Assembly: GCF_000622895.1 (NCBI RefSeq)
Contig: NZ_AVCC01000028.1
Location: 1-38,362, forward strand
Source: Herminiimonas sp. CN
Lineage (GTDB): Bacteria; Pseudomonadota; Gammaproteobacteria; Burkholderiales; Burkholderiaceae_D
DNA length: 38,362 nucleotides
Direction of reading: 5' to 3'
Positions within the stretch are counted from its first letter, which is position 1. Each line of letters opens with the position of its first letter. A model generated the notes under the pieces. The model did not search any database. It saw nothing but the letters and a program-made list of their open reading frames with translations, and was not told the origin of the DNA. Below are positions 23,980-32,753 of the stretch, one piece after another. The translations under genes were made by a program, and so were the position numbers.

Positions 23980-25242
23980 TTAGTGCTTGTGCTCGCCAAT
24001 CAGTGCCACCGAATCGTATTCGTGCTGGTTGGCGGCGTGCTTGCGCATGACCAGGTACATGGTGCCAGCCACGAACAGGCCGAACAGGACGATCACCGCA
24101 TTGAGGTCGAGATTGAGTGAAATCATCAGTGCATACAGGCTCAGCATGGTCAGTATCGACAGGTTTTCATTGAAGTTCTGTACCGCAATCGAATGGCCTG
24201 CACTCATCAGCACGTGGCCGCGATGTTGTAGCAAGGCATTCATCGGCACCACGAAGAAACCGGACAGGATGCCGATCAGGACCAGCAACGGATAGGCGAT
24301 CCAGACCGAGTGCACCAGCGTCATCATGATCACTACCATACCCATCGCAATCCCCATCGGCATCACCGACAGGGATTTTTTAAGCGGAATAAAGCGGGCC
24401 GCACCGATCGCACCCAGCGCCACCCCGACTGCCACGATGCCTTGCAAAATGGCAGCCTTGTCGAGCGGCATATGCAGCGATTTCTCTGCCCATTTCAGCA
24501 CGATGAATTGCAGCGTGGCGCCGGCGCCCCAGAATAAAGTGGTGACTGCCAGCGAAATCTGGCCCAGTTTGTCGTTCCACAGAATCACCGTGCAATGGGC
24601 AAAGTCGCGGAACAGCTTGATCGGATTGCGTTCCTGGTGATCGTAATGGGCGCCGGTGTCGGGGATCTTCAGGTTGAACGCAGCCGCCAGCACATAGCCG
24701 CCGACGATCACGCACAGGGCGGCCTCGATCGGAGTGTCGACGCCAAAGTCGAGCAGCGGGAAATCAAACCGCAATAGCGTCGCCGCAATCGCCGGATTGA
24801 CCAGCGCTCCGCCCAGCACCGTGCCGAGAATGATGGAGCTGACGGTCAAGCCTTCGATCCAGCCGTTGGCCGCCACCAGTTTTTCGGGCGGCAGCAGTTC
24901 GGTCAGGATGCCGTACTTGGCCGGAGAATACGCGGCTGCGCCAAAGCCCACCACCGCATACGCAATCAGCGGATGGACGCTGAAGAACATCAGCGCGCAG
25001 CCGGCAACCTTGATCAGGTTGGTGACGAGCATCACGCGGCCTTTGGGCAACGCATCGGCAAAAGCGCCGACGAATGCCGCCAGCAGCACATAGGACAGCA
25101 CAAAGCACAGCTTGAGCAGCGGCGTCATCCATTCCGGAGATTTCAATTGCGCCAGCAGCGCAATGGCAGCGATGAGGAGGGCGTTATCGGCGAGCGAAGA
25201 AAAGAACTGCGCCGCCATGATGATGTAGAAACCGCGTTTCAT
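23980..25242 (-). CDS. lplT: lysophospholipid transporter LplT
   Basis: This 420-residue MFS protein has about 12 membrane helices. The start MKRGFYIIMAAQFFSSLADNALLIAAI matches LplT, which flips lysophosphatidylethanolamine into the cytoplasm for reacylation. Further conserved blocks are GAFADALPKGRVM, AAYSPAKYGILTELLPPEKLVAANGWIEG and FFVVPMNALLQHRGH. In E. coli it is linked to the acyltransferase gene aas; no such gene is nearby here, and the neighbour is alr, divergently transcribed 250 bases away, as in many Burkholderiales. The frame covers the whole normal length. Confidence 0.93.
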   Translation of the reverse strand: MKRGFYIIMAAQFFSSLADNALLIAAIALLAQLKSPEWMTPLLKLCFVLSYVLLAAFVGAFADALPKGRVMLVTNLIKVAGCALMFFSVHPLIAYAVVGFGAAAYSPAKYGILTELLPPEKLVAANGWIEGLTVSSIILGTVLGGALVNPAIAATLLRFDFPLLDFGVDTPIEAALCVIVGGYVLAAAFNLKIPDTGAHYDHQERNPIKLFRDFAHCTVILWNDKLGQISLAVTTLFWGAGATLQFIVLKWAEKSLHMPLDKAAILQGIVAVGVALGAIGAARFIPLKKSLSVMPMGIAMGMVVIMMTLVHSVWIAYPLLVLIGILSGFFVVPMNALLQHRGHVLMSAGHSIAVQNFNENLSILTMLSLYALMISLNLDLNAVIVLFGLFVAGTMYLVMRKHAANQHEYDSVALIGEHKH

Positions 25243-25492
25243 TCGGCTGTTGGCTCACTTGTTGTTGAGAACATGAATTCTTTTGTCTAAGCGGTGCAGC
25301 CGGCTATGGCTGTGTTGCTGTAGAAGTAATTATTTGTGTAAATCCTGACGGTAACGGAATACATCCGGCTTGCTTTATACCATGAAAATATGCGGCATTC
25401 GGCAGAATCTGGGTGTTGCCGGGCGGCTCCGGTAAAATGTACGTCGGACATTACTTTTTCCATTACACGCACTTTCTTTGCCAGGTTTGCCC

Positions 25493-26578
25493 ATGCCAAG
25501 ACCTACTGTTGCCATCATAGACATTGCTGCCATGCAGCACAATTTAGCTATTGCCAAAGCGCAAGTTCCGACTGCCAGAACTTGGGCAGTGCTCAAGGCG
25601 AATGCCTATGGCCACGGCCTGGAGCGCGGCATGCGCGGTTTCGCTGCGGCCGACGGGCTGGCCCTGATCGAAATCGAAGCGGCGGTGCGCCTGCGCGAAC
25701 TGGGCTGGAACAAGCCGATCCTGTTGCTGGAAGGTTTTTTCGATGCCTCCGATCTGGCTGTCGTCAATGCGCACCGGCTGGAATTCGCGGTCCATTGCAA
25801 CGAGCAGATCGCGTTGCTGGAGCAGGCCAGGTTTGATGCGCCGTTGCAGGTGCACCTGAAGATGAACAGCGGCATGAACCGGCTCGGCTTCAAGCCGGCA
25901 GCCTTTCGGGCCGCTTTTGCGCGCCTGAGCGCGATGCCGGCGGTGGGCAAGATCACCCTGATGACCCACCTGGCCAATGCCGATGACGCCAAAAACACTA
26001 CTTTTCCGCTGATGGATCAGGTGCGCCGCTTCCGCGCCGCCACCGAAGGACTGGCAGCGGAAGTCAGTCTGTCGAATTCGGCCGCCGATCTGTTGCATCC
26101 CGAAATCCAGACCGATTGGGTGCGTCCCGGCATCATGCTGTACGGCGGCACGCCCGGCGGCAAGAGCGCGGCCGAGTTCGGCCTGTTGCCGGCGATGACG
26201 CTGCAAAGCGAAATCATCGGCATCCAGGATATCGTGCCGGGCGATGCGGTCGGCTACGGCAGCCGTTTCTGCGCCGAAGGGCCGATGAAGATCGGCGTGG
26301 TAGCCTGCGGTTACGCCGACGGCTATCCGCGCCACGCGCCGAACGGCACCCCGATCATCGTCGATGGTGTGAAAACCCGTATTGTCGGCCGGGTGTCGAT
26401 GGACATGATTACCGTTGACCTGACCGACGTGCCGGGCGCGCGCATCGGCAGCAGCGTCACCTTGTGGGGGCAGGGCTTGCCGATCGATGAGGTGGCGCAG
26501 GCCGCCGGCACCATCGGCTATGAATTGATGTGCGCGCTGGCAGCCCGGGTGCGGATTGTGGAAGGTTCTCCGGCGTAA
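25493..26578 (+). CDS. alr: alanine racemase
   Basis: This 361-residue PLP enzyme makes D-alanine for peptidoglycan. Lys35 in WAVLKANAYGHG binds PLP and Tyr255 in DAVGYGSRFCAEG is the second catalytic base; MNSGMNRLGF and VGRVSMDMITVDLTD are family signatures. The length is that of biosynthetic Alr or DadX; the two cannot be separated without neighbours such as dadA. ATG 25493 begins the family sequence; a TTG at 25478 is less likely. TAAAAT upstream (25433-25438) could be a -10 element but no matching -35 was found. A terminator begins at the stop codon. Confidence 0.95.
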   Translation: MPRPTVAIIDIAAMQHNLAIAKAQVPTARTWAVLKANAYGHGLERGMRGFAAADGLALIEIEAAVRLRELGWNKPILLLEGFFDASDLAVVNAHRLEFAVHCNEQIALLEQARFDAPLQVHLKMNSGMNRLGFKPAAFRAAFARLSAMPAVGKITLMTHLANADDAKNTTFPLMDQVRRFRAATEGLAAEVSLSNSAADLLHPEIQTDWVRPGIMLYGGTPGGKSAAEFGLLPAMTLQSEIIGIQDIVPGDAVGYGSRFCAEGPMKIGVVACGYADGYPRHAPNGTPIIVDGVKTRIVGRVSMDMITVDLTDVPGARIGSSVTLWGQGLPIDEVAQAAGTIGYELMCALAARVRIVEGSPA

Positions 26579-26601
26579 AGTATACTGCGCAGTGTATTTT
26601 T
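26578..26601 (+). terminator. intrinsic terminator of alr
   Basis: AAGTATACTG (26578-26587) pairs with CAGTGTATTT (26590-26599), with two G-U pairs, a tight loop and following T residues. It starts at the last base of the alr stop codon. Its right arm is also the left end of repeat element copy 6, so the element may supply the terminator. Confidence 0.55.
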
Positions 26602-26650
26602 AATGCCGCAATGAATATATGCGAAAAATACTATTTTTTTCATATACCCC
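26591..26650 (+). repeat. dispersed intergenic element, copy 6
   Basis: It begins AGTGTATTTTTAATGCCGC and ends TTCATATACCCC. The block AATATATGCG is shared with copy 4, and GCGAAAAATA...TTTTTTT...ATATACCC with copy 2. It separates alr from radA and ends 46 bases before the radA start. Confidence 0.6.
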
Positions 26651-26696
26651 ATTGTTTTCTGTAACTGTATGAAGGCTGCGCAAGCGCCGATGAGCG

Positions 26697-28067
26697 ATGG
26701 CTAAGGCAAAAACCAATTACACCTGCACCGAATGCGGCGGCGTATCGGGCAAATGGACCGGCCAGTGCCAGGCGTGCGGGCAGTGGAACACGCTGCTCGA
26801 AACGATCGTGGAGACCGGCTCCAACCGTTTCTCAGCGCAACCGCAGGCGCTGGCGCAAACCGCGCCGGTGCAGAGCCTGGCCGATATCGAGGCGATCGAC
26901 GTGCCGCGCTTCGGCACCGGCATCGAGGAATTCGACCGCGTGCTCGGCGGCGGTCTGGTCGCCGGCGGCGTGGTGCTGATCGGCGGCGACCCCGGCATCG
27001 GCAAATCGACGCTGCTGCTGCAGGCGCTGGCAAATCTGTCCCACTCGAAAAAATCCCTGTACGTCAGCGGCGAGGAGTCCGGCGCACAGATTGCCATGCG
27101 CGCCAAGCGGCTGATGGTGGACGCCAAGGAACTCAAGCTGCAAGCTGAAATTCAGCTGGAAAAAATCCTTGGCACGCTGGCCGACATCAAGCCGGAAGTG
27201 GTGGTCATCGATTCGATCCAGACCGTGTATTCGGACGCGCTGAGTTCCGCGCCCGGCTCGGTGGCGCAAGTGCGCGAGTGCGCGGCGCAACTGACAAGGG
27301 TGGCGAAACAGAACGGCATCACCATCATCCTGGTCGGCCATGTGACCAAGGAAGGCGCGCTGGCCGGGCCGCGCGTGCTGGAACACATCGTCGATACCGT
27401 GCTGTACTTCGAAGGCGATACGCATTCCAGCTTCCGGCTGGTGCGCGCGGTCAAGAATCGCTTCGGCGCGGCCAATGAGCTGGGGGTGTTCGCGATGACC
27501 GAAAAAGGCTTGAAAGGCGTCTCCAACCCGTCGGCGCTGTTCCTGTCGCAGCATGACAACGCGGTGCCCGGTTCCTGCGTGATGGTCACGCAGGAAGGCA
27601 CACGGCCGTTGCTGGTCGAGATCCAGGCGCTGGTCGATACTTCCCACGCGCCGAATGCGAAACGGCTATCGGTCGGCCTGGAGCAAAACCGGCTGGCGAT
27701 GCTGCTGGCAGTGCTGCATCGGCATGCCGGCGTGGCCGCGTTCGATCAGGACGTGTTCATCAATGCGGTCGGCGGCGTCAAGATCACCGAACCGGCGGCC
27801 GACCTGGCGGTGTTGCTGGCAATCAATTCCTCGATGCGCGACAAACCGCTGCCGCGCGGCCTGGTGGTGTTCGGCGAAGTCGGCCTGGCCGGCGAAATCC
27901 GCCCGGCGCCACGCGGCCAGGAGCGCTTGCGCGAGGCTGCCAAGCTCGGATTTTCGATCGCGATGATCCCGAAATCGAATGCGCCCAAACAGACAATCGC
28001 AGGATTGACCATTATCGCCGTGGAGCGCATCGACGAGGCCTTCAAGCGTCTCCGGGAGCAGGAGTAA
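26697..28067 (+). CDS. radA: DNA repair protein RadA (Sms)
   Basis: RadA (456 residues, normal) promotes branch migration in recombination. An N-terminal zinc finger has Cys10, Cys13, Cys24 and Cys27 (YTCTECG, GQCQACG). The RecA-like ATPase has Walker A GGDPGIGKST at 96-105, VVVIDSIQTVYSD as Walker B, and the RadA-specific KNRFG at 253-257. The C-terminal Lon-like domain (about 290-450) is complete to GLTIIAVERIDEAFKRL. The ATG at 26697 fits the family start; the ribosome binding site is weak. It lies downstream of alr, separated by repeat copy 6. Confidence 0.97.
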   Translation: MAKAKTNYTCTECGGVSGKWTGQCQACGQWNTLLETIVETGSNRFSAQPQALAQTAPVQSLADIEAIDVPRFGTGIEEFDRVLGGGLVAGGVVLIGGDPGIGKSTLLLQALANLSHSKKSLYVSGEESGAQIAMRAKRLMVDAKELKLQAEIQLEKILGTLADIKPEVVVIDSIQTVYSDALSSAPGSVAQVRECAAQLTRVAKQNGITIILVGHVTKEGALAGPRVLEHIVDTVLYFEGDTHSSFRLVRAVKNRFGAANELGVFAMTEKGLKGVSNPSALFLSQHDNAVPGSCVMVTQEGTRPLLVEIQALVDTSHAPNAKRLSVGLEQNRLAMLLAVLHRHAGVAAFDQDVFINAVGGVKITEPAADLAVLLAINSSMRDKPLPRGLVVFGEVGLAGEIRPAPRGQERLREAAKLGFSIAMIPKSNAPKQTIAGLTIIAVERIDEAFKRLREQE

Positions 28068-28447
28068 GTTCGCCACAGAAGCAGCCCGGCCGGGCTTGTC
28101 CGCATGCGTTTTCAGTAGCTTTCAATCCAATAGTCGGAAGTAGATTGCCGGCGGCGCTATGGCGCTGCGCGCAATCTTGCGTCCGCGTTCTCTCAAAATA
28201 ATTGCATTGCCATTAAGATTTTGTTTGAGCGGTGTCAAACCAAATATGTGTTAAATCGTCAATATTTAACACGTGGGCGCGTGCTTTGCGGATACAAAAC
28301 GATGACCCCGGTTGAGGCGCAGCAGTTTTAAAAAATGCGTATGGAGCGCTACAAAAAGCGACTTTTGCCAATATCGGTGTCAAGTGCAGGCAAACGATGA
28401 CAGCCCCTGTTGTTTTAGGTAGTCCAAACAGGAAAATTGAGGCAAAT
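28068..28447. other. gene-free stretch before the polysaccharide operon
   Basis: No gene seen. AGATTGC (28142-28148) pairs with GCAATCT (28171-28177) with inner GCGC pairing, a possible end of the radA transcript. The perfect inverted repeat GTGTTAAAT-N7-ATTTAACAC lies at 28248-28272. The base composition falls noticeably toward AT from about 28190 on, marking the border of the polysaccharide locus. Confidence 0.5.
28248..28272. promoter_or_regulatory. palindromic operator candidate upstream of the export operon
   Basis: GTGTTAAAT (28248-28256) and ATTTAACAC (28264-28272) are perfect 9-base arms around seven bases, about 175 bases before the Wza-like start codon. The size and symmetry suit a dimeric regulator; no T-run follows, so it is less likely a terminator. 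Confidence 0.35.
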
Positions 28448-29596
28448 ATGCATATTTTTTCAATCTCCTTCCGTAATAGATGCAGTGCGTTTGCATTGCT
28501 GCCATTGCTTGCAGCGTGTGCCAGCATCGCTCCCGGCATGCATATGGACTCCTCCGCATCCGCGCCAACGTCCACATCCGCTTCTGAAACGGTGGTATCT
28601 GACATCAGTCCGGTGATCAAACCCATTACGCCGCAACTGCTGAAAGTGGAGAAGGAGCAGCGCGAGAAGCAAGTGATTCAGGATATAAGTCGTTTGGTCG
28701 CACCCCCGCAGCCATACGGCATCCAGAGCGGTGACATACTTTCGATTGTGGTGTGGGAACATCCCGAGCTCGCAGGCGCCGCCATGCAAATCTCGGCAAC
28801 GGGTTTGGCGGGTGTGGATACTGTGGCTACGACATCTCCTCCTGCAGGTTTTGTGGTGGATCACGAGGGCATGGTGCAATTTCCGTATGCCGGCGCTCTG
28901 AAGCTTGCCGGCCTGACAGAGGAGGAGGCGCGCAATCTGCTCACATCCAAGCTCGCCCGTTATATCAATAATCCGAAAGTCACATTGCGGGTGCAGGCCT
29001 ATCGCAGCAAGCGGATTTACATTGACGGTGAAGTCAAGGCTCCTGGCCTGCAGGCGATCAACGATATTCCGATGACGCTGGTCGAAGCGTTGAACCGTGC
29101 AGGCGGCTTATTGCCGACTGCCGATCAAAGCCAGATTTACATCACGCGCGGAGATGCAACCTATCAAATTAACCTTCTGCAATTGGTGCAAAGAGGCATT
29201 AATCCAGCCGGCATCATGCTCACGCATGGCGATGTCATTCGCGTGGTTTCCCGTGATGAAAGCAAGGTTTTTGTGTCGGGAGAGGTAGTTACCCCCAAAG
29301 CACTCACCATGCATAACGGACGCCTGACGCTGAATGAAGCGCTGGGCGAATCCGGCGGCATCAATCCAATCACTGGCGATGGCAAACAAGTGTACGTGGT
29401 GCGCAAATCGGGTAGTGAACGGCTGGTATACCAACTGGATGCAAGTTCGCCCGGGGCGCTGGCGATGGCGGAGGGCTTCGAACTCAATCCGAAGGACGTG
29501 ATCTATGTCGCCGCTTCAGGATTGGCGAACTGGCATCGCACGCTCAGCCTGATGTTGCCCGGCCCGTTATCGTCAGTTTTGGGGCCGATCAGGTGA
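28448..29596 (+). CDS. polysaccharide export outer-membrane lipoprotein, Wza type
   Basis: The 382-residue product begins with a lipoprotein signal: MHIFSISFRNRCSAFALLPL followed by LAAC, lipid attachment at Cys24. After a Ser/Thr-rich tether comes the export domain, QPYGIQSGDILSIVVWEHPEL with VDHEGMVQFPYAGALKLAGLT-EEEARNLL, then SLBB-type segments (KRIYIDGEVKAPGLQAINDI, SKVFVSGEVVTPKALTMHNG). The C-terminal amphipathic region (WHRTLSLMLPGPLSSVLGPI) would be the outer-membrane helix of the Wza barrel. Start 28448 has GAGG five bases upstream and begins at the signal peptide. Phosphatase and kinase genes follow, the usual Wza-Wzb-Wzc order for group 1 capsule or exopolysaccharide. Confidence 0.93.
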   Translation: MHIFSISFRNRCSAFALLPLLAACASIAPGMHMDSSASAPTSTSASETVVSDISPVIKPITPQLLKVEKEQREKQVIQDISRLVAPPQPYGIQSGDILSIVVWEHPELAGAAMQISATGLAGVDTVATTSPPAGFVVDHEGMVQFPYAGALKLAGLTEEEARNLLTSKLARYINNPKVTLRVQAYRSKRIYIDGEVKAPGLQAINDIPMTLVEALNRAGGLLPTADQSQIYITRGDATYQINLLQLVQRGINPAGIMLTHGDVIRVVSRDESKVFVSGEVVTPKALTMHNGRLTLNEALGESGGINPITGDGKQVYVVRKSGSERLVYQLDASSPGALAMAEGFELNPKDVIYVAASGLANWHRTLSLMLPGPLSSVLGPIR

Positions 29597-30075
29597 TGAA
29601 CAGCATATTGTTCATCTGTATCGGCAATATCTGCCGCAGTCCCATGGCAGAGGGTTTGCTTAAACATGCGTTGCCGGATCAGGTCGTACTTTCTGCCGGC
29701 ATCAGTGCGCTTGTGAACCAACCGGCCGACCCCATGGCGATTCGGCTAATGCGGGAGCAGGGTATCGATATAGGCGCGCACCGGGCAAGGAACCTTGCTG
29801 CCTGGATGGTAATTGAGGCGGATGTCATCCTGGCAATGGATGAAAGCCAAAAGCGCTTTATTCAGAGTCGGTATCCAGAATCGAAAGGCAAGGTATTTCG
29901 GCTGTGCGAGGCGAGCGGAATCGATATTCCGGACCCATACCGGCAGGGCTTGCCCGCGTTCAGGCATGCGTGCGATCTGATTTCGCAAGGAGTGGACGAA
30001 CTGGTGATTAGACTTGCGCATCATGCTGGCGATATGAAACGACATGCATTGGCAAGCATTGTAGAAAAATATTAG
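29596..30075 (+). CDS. low-molecular-weight protein tyrosine phosphatase, Wzb type
   Basis: This 159-residue cytoplasmic phosphatase has the P-loop CIGNICRSPMAEG near residue 8 (catalytic Cys, then Arg and Ser) and the general-acid loop DIPDPYRQG near residue 115. It would dephosphorylate the tyrosine tail of the Wzc-like kinase and so allow cycling of polymer export. The ATG overlaps the stop of the Wza-like gene (TGATG), so they are translationally coupled. The kinase gene follows after 134 bases with no gene between. Confidence 0.94.
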   Translation: MNSILFICIGNICRSPMAEGLLKHALPDQVVLSAGISALVNQPADPMAIRLMREQGIDIGAHRARNLAAWMVIEADVILAMDESQKRFIQSRYPESKGKVFRLCEASGIDIPDPYRQGLPAFRHACDLISQGVDELVIRLAHHAGDMKRHALASIVEKY

Positions 30076-30209
30076 GTCCCGACTGCATAGGCTGGGCATG
30101 GTTGAGAATGGGATTTTGCGAAGAGATTTAGGGGGGGCTGAGCGTAGTTGCAGTGGCTTGATTATGTTCGGCATTATTTTTTACATGCTTAAATTGGATT
30201 CAAATAATC

Positions 30210-32492
30210 ATGATGAATCAACTTATTCCACAAGCTGTCCCAACCCCGATTCCGCAGCCAATGCCTCCGGTCATGCATGATGACGAGGTTGACCTGGCCG
30301 CTTATCTCGATACTTTTCTGGATAATCGCTGGCTGATTGCCGGCATAGTGCTCGTGATTACGCTGTTGGGCGTAGCCTATGCGTTTGTAGCCAAGCCTGT
30401 CTATGAAGCAAGCATGCTGGTTCAGGTTGAGGAGAGCAGCCCGAACCAGTCCAATAACTTAGTCGGCGAAATCGGCTCGACGTATGCGGTTAAGACTGCG
30501 GCGATAGCTGAAATGGAGCTTCTCGGATCACGTTTGGTAGTTTCTAGCGCCGTTGATAATTTACAGCTTTACATCACTGCACAGCCCAAATATTTCCCCC
30601 TTGTTGGTGCAACGCTCGCTAGTTTTAACAAGCAACTCTCCGATCCCGGGATATTTGGCCATGGCGGTTATGCATGGGGTTCGGAGAGCATCAAAGTTTC
30701 GAAATTTAATGTGCCGGATTCTTTGCAAAATCGCGATTTTGTACTTACAGCAGAAGGCAACGGAAAATATCGCCTGGGCGAAGAAGAACACGCCATTGCA
30801 TTGCAAGGCAGGGTTGGCAGCGCGCTGGATGCCGGCACCGGGGCAGGGCGCATTGAATTGCAGGTGGAAAATCTCGCCGCCAAACCCGGTACCGAATTCC
30901 TTCTCAAACGCGCATCCAGACTAAGCACCATTGAAAGCGTGCAAAAATCTTTGATAGTTGCAGAACCGGTCAAGCAATCCGGCGTGATAGCAATCAAGCT
31001 TCAAGGCCAGAATCCGCAATTAACCAACGATACTTTAAAAGAGATTGGCCAAGAATATTTGCGTCAAAACGCGGCACGCAGAACTGAAGAGGCTGAGAAG
31101 TCGCTCGCTTTCCTGAATAAACAGCTGCCGGATCTTAAACAGAAATTGGAGCAATCCGAAAGCAAATACAACAAATTCCGTAACAGCCATAACACGTTTG
31201 ATTTGGGGGAGGAAGCTAGAGTAGATTTGCAACAATCTGCTGCGGCTAAAGTCAAACGCTCAGAATTGCTGCAAAAGAAAACCGAGTTGCTGGTTGGTTT
31301 TACGCAGGCGCACCCACTGGTAATGGGCGTCGATGCTCAGTTGAGGGAAATCAATGCTCAAATCAAGTCGATTGACGGGCATTTGAAATCGTTTCCTGAT
31401 TTGCAGCAGGAAGAGCTGCGCCTGACGCGCGATATTAAAGTCACTTCCGATCTTTATAGCCAGTTGCTGGCAACTGCACAGCAACTTAGCTTGATCGCGG
31501 TAGGTAAGGTGAGCAATGTACGCTTGATAGATAATCCAATGGTCCCGGAAAAACCGGTGAAACCGAATCGTCCGTTGGTGATCGCTTTGACTGCGCTGAC
31601 CGGTCTGTTTCTTGGCATGATTGGTGTCCTGATTAAAAAATCCCTCAAGCGGGAAATAGACGATCCTCGCATCATCGAGAAAACGCTCGGAGTACCGGTT
31701 TATGCCACCATCCCTCATAGTAAAAAATTAAGGGACTTATATAAAAAAGTCAGTGCCAAATCGCAGAAAATACCGCTTTTGGCGCATGTTTCCTCTACCG
31801 ACGGCGCCATCGAAAGTTTGCGGACTTTTCGCACTGCCCTGCAATTTTCGATGCTGCACGCTACAAACAATATAGTGCAGATGAGCGGCGCCACACCTGG
31901 ATTGGGCAAGTCATTCGTCTCGGTCAATCTGGCAGCAATTATCGCCACGTCTGGAAAAAGAGTCTTGCTGATTGATGCGGATTTGCGTAGCGGACATCTT
32001 CATCAATACTTCAGCATGGGCAGATCGGATGGATTATCCGAGGTTATTTCTGGAGAGATGCAACTCGATCAGGTGATACATCGGGGGGCGATGGAGAATC
32101 TGGATTTCATTTCCACGGGACGGTTGCCCCTGAATCCATCCGAATTGCTATTGCGACCAAATTTCGGCATGTTGCTGCAATCCTTGTCTGCCAGTTATGA
32201 CCTTATTTTGATTGATTCCGCACCTATCCTGGCTGCTTCCGATGCAATAATCGTCGGTTCACATGCCGGCACGATTTATATCATGAGCCGTGCGGGAGTC
32301 AGTACTGTTGCGGAAATCAAAGAATCGCTTAAGCGCCTGAACCAGGCCGGCTTGGCAGCCAAAGGCGTCTTGTTCAATGATTTGAAGCCAAGATCCGGGC
32401 GCTATGGTTATGGCTACGGCTATGGCAATAAGGAACACGCTGAATATGCATTCAATGAGAAGAGCCTGATCAAGGTATCCTCAAAACTATAG
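30210..32492 (+). CDS. polysaccharide co-polymerase / tyrosine autokinase, Wzc type
   Basis: The 760-residue inner-membrane protein has a Wzz domain with a first helix near residues 43-62 and a second near 450-472, including PEKPVKPNRPLVIA, which precedes the second helix in this family. A long periplasmic coiled-coil lies between (about 280-420). The cytoplasmic BY-kinase domain has Walker A GATPGLGKS (560-568), Walker A-prime VLLIDADLR (585-593) and Walker B LILIDSAP (665-672). The C-terminus ends in a tyrosine cluster, RYGYGYGYGNKEHAEYAF, the autophosphorylation tail acted on by the phosphatase encoded upstream. An ATG pair opens the gene at 30210/30213. Confidence 0.95.
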   Translation: MMNQLIPQAVPTPIPQPMPPVMHDDEVDLAAYLDTFLDNRWLIAGIVLVITLLGVAYAFVAKPVYEASMLVQVEESSPNQSNNLVGEIGSTYAVKTAAIAEMELLGSRLVVSSAVDNLQLYITAQPKYFPLVGATLASFNKQLSDPGIFGHGGYAWGSESIKVSKFNVPDSLQNRDFVLTAEGNGKYRLGEEEHAIALQGRVGSALDAGTGAGRIELQVENLAAKPGTEFLLKRASRLSTIESVQKSLIVAEPVKQSGVIAIKLQGQNPQLTNDTLKEIGQEYLRQNAARRTEEAEKSLAFLNKQLPDLKQKLEQSESKYNKFRNSHNTFDLGEEARVDLQQSAAAKVKRSELLQKKTELLVGFTQAHPLVMGVDAQLREINAQIKSIDGHLKSFPDLQQEELRLTRDIKVTSDLYSQLLATAQQLSLIAVGKVSNVRLIDNPMVPEKPVKPNRPLVIALTALTGLFLGMIGVLIKKSLKREIDDPRIIEKTLGVPVYATIPHSKKLRDLYKKVSAKSQKIPLLAHVSSTDGAIESLRTFRTALQFSMLHATNNIVQMSGATPGLGKSFVSVNLAAIIATSGKRVLLIDADLRSGHLHQYFSMGRSDGLSEVISGEMQLDQVIHRGAMENLDFISTGRLPLNPSELLLRPNFGMLLQSLSASYDLILIDSAPILAASDAIIVGSHAGTIYIMSRAGVSTVAEIKESLKRLNQAGLAAKGVLFNDLKPRSGRYGYGYGYGNKEHAEYAFNEKSLIKVSSKL

Positions 32493-32753
32493 TGGCCGTG
32501 TACTACTGCGTTAATGGGAGATCACACTCAGCGACAGATATCGCAAGAGAATGCATAAGATATTCGGCCGTATCGTAGGTTTAATTTTGATTTTTGGCTT
32601 CAAAAGGGGAATCTGATTCTATCCACTCTGGATACATGCTTGAAGATCAATTGATCCTGAAAAATTGATGATCAGATTTAAAAAGACTTCTGATGTATCC
32701 GCTGATCAGGTGCGAACAATTCAAAACCGCTTTTATGATCCTGAAGGATCTGC
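32493..32753. other. gene-free gap with a GATCAATTGATC palindrome
   Basis: No gene seen after the kinase. GATCAATTGATC at 32645-32656 is a perfect 12-base palindrome, with a related TTGATGATCAG close downstream (32665-32675). It may regulate the gene at 32754. Confidence 0.3.
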
